A DNA stretch of 64,000 nt, from assembly GCA_030065855.1 (NCBI GenBank), contig JASJCT010000022.1:52501-116500 (forward strand), in the 5' to 3' direction. How positions within the stretch are numbered: position 1 is the first letter of the stretch; the number at the start of each line of letters is the position of its first letter. Source of the DNA: Myxococcota bacterium. Lineage in GTDB: Bacteria > Myxococcota_A > Polyangia > JAAYKL01. Positions 8,791 to 17,156 of the stretch are shown here, one piece after another. The position numbers and the translations under genes are program-made. Under the pieces are notes generated by a model. It made no database searches, was not told the origin of the DNA, and saw only the letters and a list, made by a program, of their open reading frames with translations.

Positions 8791-10356
8791 TTATCTCGTT
8801 GCTACGCTGGCTTTCAACTGCTGACCTTCCCAGATTTTATTGATTGTCAAAGAGCTCACCACAGCCTGGTGGTTTGCGTCGTTTCCCTGTGCGTGTACTT
8901 GATAAACATCATTTTTGTCCTCATCGTCGTCCCAGACCACGTAGTAATCGCCGCTGGATGTTATGGCAATCTTTGGCCGGAGTTGATCGCCACCGCCTCT
9001 TGGATTGATGGTCAACTCCTTAATGGTGTTTTGACCGTCAGCGCTGATTACGGCTGCTCTTATCTGCCACATTTTGTTTTTGTTTCGATCATCAGTCCAT
9101 ACGACGAAAATTTCACCTGTCGGCGTCATAGCGATATCCGAAAGTAACTGACGACCATCCACGTATTGACTAACCGTTTTTTCCGGGAATCGAACAGTGC
9201 CGTCGTTGTTGAAACCCTTAATGTATACGTCTTGGAGTCTGTCTTCCCACGCAACTGTGAATTCACCTGTCCTGGCCACTGCAATCCTGGGCCAAACATC
9301 CTGGTCACCAAGTTCATCTGCCACCAATATTTCTTGAAATCGCTCATTTCCTAAACGGTTGAAACCTTTCACTTTGACGGAGAGAGAATCGTTATTAAGC
9401 TCGCCCCAAGCAACTGCGAAGTTCTTTGCGCCATCCACTCCGACTGCGGGCACCGCCGGAATGATGTCTGCTGTTCCGGCGCAAACCGTGATCGGGTTGA
9501 AGCTTACTATCGCCCCCTTGTTGTATCCGCGCGCGAGGATTTTTTGACCGCTCCCGTTCCGTTCTTGCCACACAGCGACGAAACCGTCGTCATCATCCAT
9601 GGCCATGTCCGGGGCCTGGTTTTTTGTTCCGCTAGACGTGTTGATTCTAAGCGCTTTGAATAATTCCTTTCCTCCAAAATCAAAAGCGCTCGCGAGAATG
9701 TCGGCACTTTCGGTTCCGTCGATAAATTCCTCCCAAAGAACAACGGTCCCGCGATCCTTGTCCATCTTAATCACTGGCGATGCGTGCAGTGTGTTGGCGG
9801 AGCTGTTGACAGTCTTGGGCCCAAAGCAGTACTTGCCCCATCTGGCAAGGCCTGCGACGCGTACCTGGTAGGCATGGGTTCTGTGCTGATCGTGTTGCCA
9901 TGCAACTGCGAAATGAGGGGCGTCGTACATGGCACACACACCGGCTATATCGATGGGGCTGAGCCCGTCTCTTTGGCCGATACTTACGTTTTGTTTGGGG
10001 GTTATGGTGTCTTTGTTGCGATCTTGGGCAAAGGCTTTTCTGCCATAGTGCATTATAGAACCGTAATCATAGTCTCCTGAGATTGTGCCTGACGGTTTGA
10101 TCGCGAAATGTCTCTCTTTATCTGATGCGATGTTGTCGGTGTGAATTTCGACATATAAATCCCGATCTGGCCTCTGATGCTCGTGGTAGAGGCCCACGGT
10201 ATGTCCTATTTCGTGTACCAGGCTTCCTATGCCGAAACCGTCTCCGATGTCGCAGCTGATGCGTTGCTCACCGCCGATTCTCCCGATGTTTGATTGGCAG
10301 TAATCGTCTGCTAGTTGAAAAGACAAGTAATCGCTTTGCGATGTGCGCGGCACCAA
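8791..10356 (-). CDS. Astacin-family (M12A) zinc protease with seven-repeat propeller-like tail, N-terminally truncated
   Basis: About 521 residues from a TTG start. HEIGHTVGLYH (48-58) is the astacin zinc motif, followed by the EHQRPDRD segment and the Met-turn SIMHYG. After the protease domain come seven repeats of about 52 residues, each opening with a strand such as FAVAWQHD, GFVAVWQE, FTVAWEDR or YYVVWDDD, which suggests a seven-bladed beta-propeller. The same frame reads back to 10440 with astacin-like sequence (SAIKHWNDRTIITLVPRT) but no ATG, then meets a stop at 10441-10443. Signal peptide and propeptide are absent. It is therefore either a 5'-truncated pseudogene or uses a frameshifted or unrecognised start. 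AT-richer than neighbouring genes. Confidence 0.75.
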   Translation of the reverse strand: MVPRTSQSDYLSFQLADDYCQSNIGRIGGEQRISCDIGDGFGIGSLVHEIGHTVGLYHEHQRPDRDLYVEIHTDNIASDKERHFAIKPSGTISGDYDYGSIMHYGRKAFAQDRNKDTITPKQNVSIGQRDGLSPIDIAGVCAMYDAPHFAVAWQHDQHRTHAYQVRVAGLARWGKYCFGPKTVNSSANTLHASPVIKMDKDRGTVVLWEEFIDGTESADILASAFDFGGKELFKALRINTSSGTKNQAPDMAMDDDDGFVAVWQERNGSGQKILARGYNKGAIVSFNPITVCAGTADIIPAVPAVGVDGAKNFAVAWGELNNDSLSVKVKGFNRLGNERFQEILVADELGDQDVWPRIAVARTGEFTVAWEDRLQDVYIKGFNNDGTVRFPEKTVSQYVDGRQLLSDIAMTPTGEIFVVWTDDRNKNKMWQIRAAVISADGQNTIKELTINPRGGGDQLRPKIAITSSGDYYVVWDDDEDKNDVYQVHAQGNDANHQAVVSSLTINKIWEGQQLKASVATR

Positions 10357-10593
10357 CGTAATTATTGTTCTGTCATTCCAATGCTTTATCGCTGATTTGA
10401 CGTTGTTCTCTTGTTCGCTACTCAGATTGTTAAAGAACAGTCAAGGTCATCTAAATGAGGCGCAATCCATGGTCGAAGCTCCAAAAAATGCATGGGTTGT
10501 ATATTCCGAACGGTCGCGTCGGCTCGGTTTTCAAAGTATGGTAGGGTCCGTGATAGACTTTTTGTTGTCCGAATATCAGAAGGTGGACACGCG

Positions 10594-11670
10594 ATGGAAC
10601 AGGAACTGTTTTTGCACTATCTACAGGGGGCGATTCAGTTAAACGCTTCGGACGTTCATTTCAAGGTGGGGTCGCCACCGCTGTATCGTATTCAAAAAAC
10701 ACTGCGCGCGGTGCGGGGCGATCCATTGACAGCTGAGGATACAGCCGATCTGACCGGTTTTATCCTTAAGGATAAGTTAATATCGAGCGACCCTAAGGAA
10801 GTCCGGGACCACGATACGTCGTACAGCCTGCCGGGTCAGTGCCGCTTTCGGGTGAATATCTTTCGCCAGCGAGGTGCGCTGTCGCTGATACTACGCATGA
10901 TTCCAGACGTGATTCCGAGCTTTGAAGACCTCCTGTTGCCACCCCAAGTCGAGGATCTGGCAAACTACACCCGTGGGCTCGTCCTGGTCACTGGGGCCAC
11001 GGGCTCGGGTAAATCCTCTACCCTCGCCTCGATTATCAACCATATCAACCTAACCCGGGCGAGCCATGTGGTGACCATCGAGGATCCAATAGAGTTCTTG
11101 CACACCGATAAACACGCGTCCATTTCCCAACGGGAAGTGGGGTCTGATACAGCTGATTTTAACCGAGCGCTGCGCGCTGCCCTGCGCCAGGATCCAGATG
11201 TCATCCTGGTGGGTGAGATGCGGGATCTCGAAACCATCGATATCGCCCTCAAGGCTTCAGAAACAGGCCACATGGTGTACTCCACGGTGCATACGTCAGA
11301 TGCGGCAAAGACCATTGGCCGGCTGATTGCTGTGTTTCCACCTGAGGAGCAGGAGATGGTGCGCATTCGCCTGGCTGAAAACCTGCGGGCCACCATGAGC
11401 CAACGCCTCCTGCCCAGGGCCGATGGTCAGGGAATGGTGGTTGCCTGCGAGTTGATGAAAGTTACCGGCACGATTGAAGAAGCGATCAAGAATCCTGATG
11501 AAACCGCCATGCTCAAGGACTACATCGAAAAGGGCCGAGAGCAATATGGCATGATATCATTCGATCAATGCCTCATGGACCTGTACCGGGGTGAACTCAT
11601 CTCGTTTGAAACAGCCAAGCGGTTTGCCACGAGTGCCGGTGATTTTGAGCGCGCGCTTCACTACGATTAG
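10594..11670 (+). CDS. pilT: Type IV pilus retraction ATPase, PilT/PilU family
   Basis: 358 residues. The N-terminal PAS-like part (LNASDVHFKVGSPPLYRI) is followed by the secretion ATPase core: Walker A GATGSGKSS (134-142), Asp-box IEDPIEFLH, Walker B VILVGEMRDLETIDIAL and His-box TGHMVYSTVHTSDA. The GEMRDLETI (AIRNLIRE-type neighbour) order and C-terminal YGMISFDQCLMDLYRGELIS fit PilT/PilU, which depolymerises pili for twitching motility. ATG 10594 is chosen because GAAGGTGG lies nine bases upstream; sequence before it is not family-like. No other pilus gene is adjacent. Confidence 0.92.
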   Translation: MEQELFLHYLQGAIQLNASDVHFKVGSPPLYRIQKTLRAVRGDPLTAEDTADLTGFILKDKLISSDPKEVRDHDTSYSLPGQCRFRVNIFRQRGALSLILRMIPDVIPSFEDLLLPPQVEDLANYTRGLVLVTGATGSGKSSTLASIINHINLTRASHVVTIEDPIEFLHTDKHASISQREVGSDTADFNRALRAALRQDPDVILVGEMRDLETIDIALKASETGHMVYSTVHTSDAAKTIGRLIAVFPPEEQEMVRIRLAENLRATMSQRLLPRADGQGMVVACELMKVTGTIEEAIKNPDETAMLKDYIEKGREQYGMISFDQCLMDLYRGELISFETAKRFATSAGDFERALHYD

Positions 11671-11709
11671 TGCGATGTCAAGCGAGGTTTATGGTATAAC
11701 GTTAGTTTA

Positions 11710-11742
11710 TTCCCCTTGAAAAGGGGGGTAGGTGGGTAAGGA
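11710..11742. repeat. Dispersed C-rich hairpin repeat, copy A
   Basis: TTCCCCTTGAAAAGGGGGG then TAGGTGGGTAAGGAT. Read on the minus strand it is the same kind of element as copies at 48444-48475 and 57956-57982 (CCCCC(T) TTT CAAGGGG hairpin). It lies just before the molybdenum-hydroxylase operon and could also act as a leader hairpin there. Confidence 0.6.
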
Positions 11743-11750
11743 TTTGTTTA

Positions 11751-12713
11751 ATGATAATAGACAGTTTTTCCTATGAACGGCCGAAATCAATGCAGGCGGC
11801 CTTGGACCTGTTGGACCGGCATAAGGCTCGGGCGCGCGTGCTGGCCGGCGGAACAGACGTGGTGGTGAACATGACCTACAGGAGCTATCTCCAAGGGTTT
11901 TCTAATGCAGGTATGGCCAAGGCCAGGTTCCCCTCGGTCAGGCGCGTCGCACCGATCGATACGCCTGAAATGCTGATCTCACTTGCCGACGTGGATGGAC
12001 TAGGCGACATATCAATTGGGGCAAGGGCTGTCCGCATCGGGCCCTGTGCTACCATGGCTGCGCTCGCGGGTGGGGATGATTTCCCCCTAGCACTAGCAGC
12101 AATCAGAGATGCGGCCGCGATCATGGGCTCGCCTCCCATTCGCAACCGGGCCACTATTGGCGGCAACCTGGTCAATGCCCGGCCAGCTGCAGATACTGCG
12201 GTTGCAGCCATTGCCATCGGTGCGACCCTGCGATTACAGGCAAAAGCAGGGGAGCGCACGTTGCCTGCGGATCAGTTTATTACAGCACCGGGCAAGACAG
12301 TGCGGATGCCCGAAGAGCTGCTCGTGGCTATCGAATGCCCGGTGGGGGCCAACCAAGGCAGTGCGTATCTGCGACAAGGCTTGCGCGGGCAGCTGGAGAT
12401 ACCGATTACCTGCGTGGCTGCCTGGGTTGCGCTCGACGCCAATGCTGAAACCGTGACAGACGCGCGCATCTGTCTCGGTGCTGTGGGGCCGACGCCCCTG
12501 CTGGCGCCCAATGCGGCAGCCGTGCTCGTCGATGCGAGCCCGTCGGTCGAGCGCATTGCCCGCGCAGCAGATGTGGCTGTTACCGAGGCCAAGCCCATTG
12601 ATGATTTCCGCGCGTCAGCCGGATATCGGCGCGACCTGGTGGCGGTCCTGACGCGACGCGCGCTCACCCGCGCTGTTCAGCGGGCGCAACATAGGGATAT
12701 GGAAAGGCAGTGA
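11751..12713 (+). CDS. Molybdenum hydroxylase FAD-binding subunit (CoxM/XdhB-like)
   Basis: 320 residues. It has the FAD-binding signatures of the xanthine-dehydrogenase family medium subunit: VLAGGTDVVVNM near residue 33 and ATIGGNLVNARPAADTA near 137, followed by a CO-dehydrogenase flavoprotein C-terminal domain. The subunit takes electrons from the Fe-S subunit and passes them to an acceptor. The extra four-Cys [4Fe-4S] insert of 4-hydroxybenzoyl-CoA reductase beta subunits is not seen. The gene starts an operon: the 2Fe-2S subunit begins four bases after its stop. The substrate cannot be read from sequence. Confidence 0.9.
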   Translation: MIIDSFSYERPKSMQAALDLLDRHKARARVLAGGTDVVVNMTYRSYLQGFSNAGMAKARFPSVRRVAPIDTPEMLISLADVDGLGDISIGARAVRIGPCATMAALAGGDDFPLALAAIRDAAAIMGSPPIRNRATIGGNLVNARPAADTAVAAIAIGATLRLQAKAGERTLPADQFITAPGKTVRMPEELLVAIECPVGANQGSAYLRQGLRGQLEIPITCVAAWVALDANAETVTDARICLGAVGPTPLLAPNAAAVLVDASPSVERIARAADVAVTEAKPIDDFRASAGYRRDLVAVLTRRALTRAVQRAQHRDMERQ

Positions 12714-12717
12714 TAGC

Positions 12718-13227
12718 ATGAAATACCCGTTGTCCATCACCGTAAACGGCACCCCCTATTCGCGGGTTATCGACGCCAAAACCACCCTGGTCGAATTCCT
12801 GAGACAAGAACTCGGCCTGACTGGCACAAAGATCGGCTGCGCCGAAGGGGAATGCGGCGCCTGTACCGTGCTTATCGATGGGATCCCCATGACCGCGTGC
12901 TGCGTATTGGCCCTGGAAGCCCACGGTCATCACATCACCACCATTGAGGGATTGGCAGACGGTCCCGACTTGCATCCGATCCAATCGGCCCTCATCAAAA
13001 CAGGTGCGGTCCAATGCGGCTATTGTACACCAGGCATGGCCCTGAGCATCAAGGCCTTGCTCGATCAAACCCCAGATCCAACCGCGACCCAGGTGCGCCA
13101 GGCCCTGTCCGGCAATTTGTGCCGGTGCACCGGATACCAGAAAATCATCGAAGCAGCGTTGGCAGCGGCGGCCATGATGGCTGAGCAGACAGGTAAAAAA
13201 GATGGCGAACCACAAAATAATCAATAG
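12718..13227 (+). CDS. Molybdenum hydroxylase [2Fe-2S] subunit (CoxS/XdhC-like small subunit)
   Basis: 169 residues with two Fe-S domains. The plant-type ferredoxin cluster is ligated by CAEGECGACTVL plus a later Cys (about residues 40-62), and the second cluster by CGYCTPG and CRCTGYQKI (about 100-142). It relays electrons from the molybdenum site to FAD. Its end overlaps the start of the large subunit by 26 bases, indicating coupled translation of the three subunits. Confidence 0.95.
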   Translation: MKYPLSITVNGTPYSRVIDAKTTLVEFLRQELGLTGTKIGCAEGECGACTVLIDGIPMTACCVLALEAHGHHITTIEGLADGPDLHPIQSALIKTGAVQCGYCTPGMALSIKALLDQTPDPTATQVRQALSGNLCRCTGYQKIIEAALAAAAMMAEQTGKKDGEPQNNQ

Positions 13228-15634
13228 CAGGGCGCCGCGCATCGACGCCGCAGATAAGGTAACCGGCAAGGCCGTATACATCGACGACATGCACCGGCCC
13301 AACATGCTCTACGCAGCCCTGTTGCAGAGCCCAGTGGCCCACGGCCGGATTGTCAAGCTGGATACGGAGCGGGCACGCGCCCTCCCCGGGGTCGTGGATA
13401 TTATCACTGCTAAGGAAATAGGAGAGGTTCAGTTTGGGGTCAGTCCGGCGCGCTACGATGAGACCGTCTTTGCCAAAGACAAGGTCAGATACGCTGGAGA
13501 GGAAATAGCGGCCGTGGCTGCAAAGGATTTGGAAACCGCACGTCGCGCCATCCAGCTGATCGACCTGGAAATTGAAGCACTGCCAGCTGTTCTGGACGCT
13601 GCATCTGGATTGGAACAGGACGCCCCCCAGTTGTTCGAGCGCTATCAAAACAACGTCACAGCAGAGGTCTCTCAACACTTTGGGGACGTGGATAAGGCCC
13701 ACCAAGGCGCCTTCCGGGTTTACACAGACCACCTGCAGAGCAAGATGCAAGACGGCGCGTTCATGGAGCCCAACGGCTGTATTGCCGAGCAGGATCACCG
13801 GGGGTATCTCACCCTCTATAGCTCGACCCAATCTCCCCATTATGTCCAGCGGACCGTGGCCATGGTGTTAAAACTGCCGCTCCACAAGGTGCGGGTCGTA
13901 AAACCCCATGTGGGCGGCGGCTTCGGGCCCAAGGTGTCTGCATCCAACCTGGAGCTGGCCGTGAGCTGCCTCGCCTGTCGAACCAAACGACCGGTAAAGA
14001 GCATTTTCACGCGGGAACAGATATTCTTGCGCTCGCGCGCCCGCCATCAATTTCTGCACCAGATGACCCTGGGCGTAAACGAAGATGGCACCCTGGCCTT
14101 TCTCGATCACGAGGCTGTTCTCGACGGTGGGGCCTATTCCAGCTTTGGCATTGCCACGATTTACTACGCTGGCTCCTTGCTTGGCGGGCCTTACCGCTTG
14201 CCCAACATGCGGTACCACGGGGTAAGGGTCTGCACCAACAAACCGGCCTGCGGGGCCCAGCGCGGCCACGGCGGGGTGATTGCCCGGGCACTTTTTGAAT
14301 CCCTATTGGATCGGGCTGCAGAGGATCTCCACATCGATCCCGTGGCATTGCGCCTGAAAAACATGATGTCTACTGGGGAGACCACCTGCAATGACTTAAA
14401 TATGTCGAGTCTGGGCATGCGCGAATGCGTTGAATCGGTTCGGGACGCATCGAGCTGGTCAAAGAGAGATGCATTCCCCGGGTTTGAAGGCCAGGGCATG
14501 GGTATGGCCTGTGGGTTTTTTGTGTCTGGCGCGGGGTATCCCATCTATCGATCTGATACTTACCACTCCACGGCCACAGTGCAGCTCAGCGAGGTGGGGG
14601 GCGGCGTTGTGGTCAGATCCGGGGCGGCCGAGATCGGCCAGGGCTCTGATACGGCAATTGCCATGATAGCAGCCGAAGAACTCGGCATTCCGCTTGAGGA
14701 CGTGCGCGTGATCAGCGGTGATACCGACGCTGCAATGGACCTGGGCGCCTACTCGAGCCGGCAGACCCTGATGACCGGCCACGCGGTTCGCATGGCTGCC
14801 ATCGATGCCCGGAATAAGGTGGCCGAGGTCCTGGGCCAAATGCTGGGCGTCGAACCCAATCAGCTCATCTTCTCTGACGGCTTCGTGGATCTGGCGGGCG
14901 GCGGACTCGATATTGAGGCCGTGCGCAAGACCTATATGCGAGAGCATCGCGGCTTTGAGGATCATCCCATCCCTGGAGATCGCCTCACCTTCCGAGAGGC
15001 GAGCCGCATCGCGTTTAATACCCTCGGCACCATTGTCGGAACGGGTCGTTATAAGCCGCCAGTGCTAGGTGGCAAGTACAAAGGCGCAGCTGTGGGCACA
15101 TCTCCGGCGTATGGGTGCTCAGCCCAAATTGCCGAGGTGACCGTGGACATGGAGACTGGTAACATAGCGTGCAACCGAGTGACCATGTCCCACGACTGTG
15201 GGTATGCCATCAATCGCACCCAGGTCGAGGGGCAGATGCAGGGCAATTTCCTCATGGGGTTTGGCGAGGCCCTGTTCGAGGAGGTCAAGTTTGACGATAC
15301 CGGCCGCACGATCAATGCCAATTTGGCCGAGTATAAGGTGCCCACTACGGTAGATGTGCCTGAGCTCGTTCCCATCGTGGTTGAAAGTGTGGAGCCGAAT
15401 GGTCCGTACGGGGCCAAGGAAGTGGGTGAAGGGGGTATCATGCCGGTGATTCCAGCGATCCTGAACGCGGTATACGCTGCCACGGGCGTTCGCTTTCGAG
15501 AGCTGCCCCTGACGCCCGAGCGGGTGCTCAAGGGCATTCAATCCCGCCATGGGAACGGTGGATCCCAGTATCCAACTGATGGGGCTTGCAAGCGTTTAAT
15601 GGCGCTTTTAAAGCAGCGAAGAGATGAGCTCTAA
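13202..15634 (+). CDS. Molybdenum hydroxylase molybdopterin-binding subunit (XdhA/CoxL/HcrA-like)
   Basis: 810 residues. N-terminal aldehyde-oxidase a/b hammerhead (INSRAPRIDAADKVTGKAVYIDD), then the Mo-cofactor domain with HVGGGFGPKVSA, ACGAQRGHGG (where xanthine dehydrogenases often have RGFG), and AAEIGQGSDT. Near the C-terminus GAKEVGEGG carries the catalytic Glu of the family. The pattern is closest in memory to 4-hydroxybenzoyl-CoA-reductase-like enzymes, but the substrate is not certain. It catalyses hydroxylation or reductive dehydroxylation of an aromatic or heterocyclic compound with molybdopterin. The next gene, a ThiS-like carrier, overlaps its stop by 11 bases. No XdhC-type maturation gene is seen. 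Confidence 0.9.
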   Translation: MANHKIINSRAPRIDAADKVTGKAVYIDDMHRPNMLYAALLQSPVAHGRIVKLDTERARALPGVVDIITAKEIGEVQFGVSPARYDETVFAKDKVRYAGEEIAAVAAKDLETARRAIQLIDLEIEALPAVLDAASGLEQDAPQLFERYQNNVTAEVSQHFGDVDKAHQGAFRVYTDHLQSKMQDGAFMEPNGCIAEQDHRGYLTLYSSTQSPHYVQRTVAMVLKLPLHKVRVVKPHVGGGFGPKVSASNLELAVSCLACRTKRPVKSIFTREQIFLRSRARHQFLHQMTLGVNEDGTLAFLDHEAVLDGGAYSSFGIATIYYAGSLLGGPYRLPNMRYHGVRVCTNKPACGAQRGHGGVIARALFESLLDRAAEDLHIDPVALRLKNMMSTGETTCNDLNMSSLGMRECVESVRDASSWSKRDAFPGFEGQGMGMACGFFVSGAGYPIYRSDTYHSTATVQLSEVGGGVVVRSGAAEIGQGSDTAIAMIAAEELGIPLEDVRVISGDTDAAMDLGAYSSRQTLMTGHAVRMAAIDARNKVAEVLGQMLGVEPNQLIFSDGFVDLAGGGLDIEAVRKTYMREHRGFEDHPIPGDRLTFREASRIAFNTLGTIVGTGRYKPPVLGGKYKGAAVGTSPAYGCSAQIAEVTVDMETGNIACNRVTMSHDCGYAINRTQVEGQMQGNFLMGFGEALFEEVKFDDTGRTINANLAEYKVPTTVDVPELVPIVVESVEPNGPYGAKEVGEGGIMPVIPAILNAVYAATGVRFRELPLTPERVLKGIQSRHGNGGSQYPTDGACKRLMALLKQRRDEL

Positions 15635-15869
15635 GACTGAACACTCGGATCTGACCGACGGGATGACCATCCAGGTAACGGTCAATGGATTCCCCGAGCA
15701 AGTGCCGGTGGATGCGACGATCGCGGCCATCATCGAGCAATTCGAAGCTGGGGACAGCCATTTAATCGTCGAACACAACGGCCGGCTCCTGCGACCCGAC
15801 CGGTGGTCTCACACTTGCGTAAAACCGAATGACACCGTGGAGCTCATCCATCCCTGCTTTGGCGGGTAG
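15624..15869 (+). CDS. ThiS/MoaD-like sulfur carrier protein
   Basis: 81 residues with a beta-grasp pattern: IQVTVNGFPEQVPV, ATIAAIIEQF, IVEHNGRLLRPDRWSH, and a C-terminal GG (HPCFGG), which is the site that becomes a thiocarboxylate. ThiS proteins deliver sulfur for thiamine thiazole synthesis, MoaD for molybdopterin. No thiG, thiF or moa gene is adjacent. The gene overlaps the large hydroxylase subunit by 11 bases, so it is probably part of that operon and may feed sulfur to the molybdenum cofactor; that role is inference. Confidence 0.85.
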   Translation: MSSKTEHSDLTDGMTIQVTVNGFPEQVPVDATIAAIIEQFEAGDSHLIVEHNGRLLRPDRWSHTCVKPNDTVELIHPCFGG

Positions 15870-15916
15870 GCCAATACAGAACACCGACCTGACGGGGCTG
15901 AACATCGGGAGGTTAA

Positions 15917-17131
15917 ATGTCTGCTTTTAATTTGCAAAGGCCAATGGTGCTCCTGGCTGGCATTGTGTTCTTTGGATTCATCAGCGGGTGTTCTGATAGG
16001 CGTGCTGGCGGTTCGAGCAGCGAAGCGTCGAAGTCAACAAGCGGAAATACGGAACATCCACCAAACGGCCTGGCTTCACTTCTTGCCGCACTGCCGACGG
16101 TAGAAGATTATCAACTCGACGAGAAGCGGGCAACTGAGTTCGCTGGGTTGTCTTTGGCATGTGTGGATCGAGAATACCCCAACAAACCGAGCCACGTGGC
16201 AGACGGGGATCACACGGTAAAACCCCCCAGGGAGCTTCACCCCGCTTTTTTTGGGTGCTTTGACTGGCACTCTGCTGTTCACGGTCACTGGGCCATGGTT
16301 CGGTTGCTCAAATTATTCCCGAACATAGCGGTGGGAGAGGAGATCAGATCTGCACTAAATAGGCACCTGACCACAGAGTACATCGCGCTCGAGCTCGCGT
16401 ACTTCAAACAGGAGCACCACGATCTGTTCGAACGCCCCTACGGTTGGGGATGGCTCCTCAGGCTCAAAGCAGAGCTCGATACGTTTGAAGATCCAGATGC
16501 GAAAAAGTGGGCGCGATCGCTCAGCCCCCTGGCACATCACATTGTTGGGCTGACAAAGGCGTATCTGGAGAAGCTCTCAGTACCTGTGCGCGCTGGCACC
16601 CATCACTCCACTGCTTTTGCGCTTACCCATATCTACGACTACGCCATTTCCGCAGGCGATGCACACCTCAAGGAAGTCATAGCAAAGCGGGCCCTAACCT
16701 TCTACGGCAAAGACACGGACTGTCCCACAGCGTATGAACCTTCTGGAGAGGACTTTATTTCACCCTGCCTGGTGGAGGCGGATCTGATGCGCCGCGTCAT
16801 GGATCGGAGTGCCTTTTCAAATTGGTTGGATGACTTCCTCCCTGCGGCTGATGCGCCCGAGTTTGAACCGCTCCTAAGGCCTGTGGCGGTCAAGGACCGC
16901 AGGGATCCAAAGATCGGTCACCTCATAGGACTTTTTTTTCAGCGCGCAGCTGCTTTCAACGGCATAGCAGGTGCCCTTGGGCCAGGAGATCCAAGGGGAG
17001 AAGGGTTCAGAAAAGTGGCAGCCATTCATCGTAACGCTGGGCTCAAGCAGATGATAGATAGCGGTTACGGTGGTTCCCATTGGCTGGCAACATTTGCAGT
17101 TTATCTCTTGACTGATGCAGGACCGTATTGA
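15917..17131 (+). CDS. DUF2891 family lipoprotein
   Basis: 404 residues. A lipoprotein signal (LAGIVFFGFISGCSD, lipid Cys near 25) and a Ser-rich linker precede a DUF2891 domain, recognised by HPAFFGCFDWHSAVHGHW and the helical, His/Trp-rich body. The domain has an alpha/alpha-barrel look. The function is unknown, though such folds often act on sugars or are transferases. It lies 47 bases after the sulfur carrier and 25 bases before the aldehyde dehydrogenase, so it may be the last member or bridge of the same transcription unit. Confidence 0.85.
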   Translation: MSAFNLQRPMVLLAGIVFFGFISGCSDRRAGGSSSEASKSTSGNTEHPPNGLASLLAALPTVEDYQLDEKRATEFAGLSLACVDREYPNKPSHVADGDHTVKPPRELHPAFFGCFDWHSAVHGHWAMVRLLKLFPNIAVGEEIRSALNRHLTTEYIALELAYFKQEHHDLFERPYGWGWLLRLKAELDTFEDPDAKKWARSLSPLAHHIVGLTKAYLEKLSVPVRAGTHHSTAFALTHIYDYAISAGDAHLKEVIAKRALTFYGKDTDCPTAYEPSGEDFISPCLVEADLMRRVMDRSAFSNWLDDFLPAADAPEFEPLLRPVAVKDRRDPKIGHLIGLFFQRAAAFNGIAGALGPGDPRGEGFRKVAAIHRNAGLKQMIDSGYGGSHWLATFAVYLLTDAGPY

Positions 17132-17156
17132 CTCAAAAAAATCAAGGAGGATGGAC

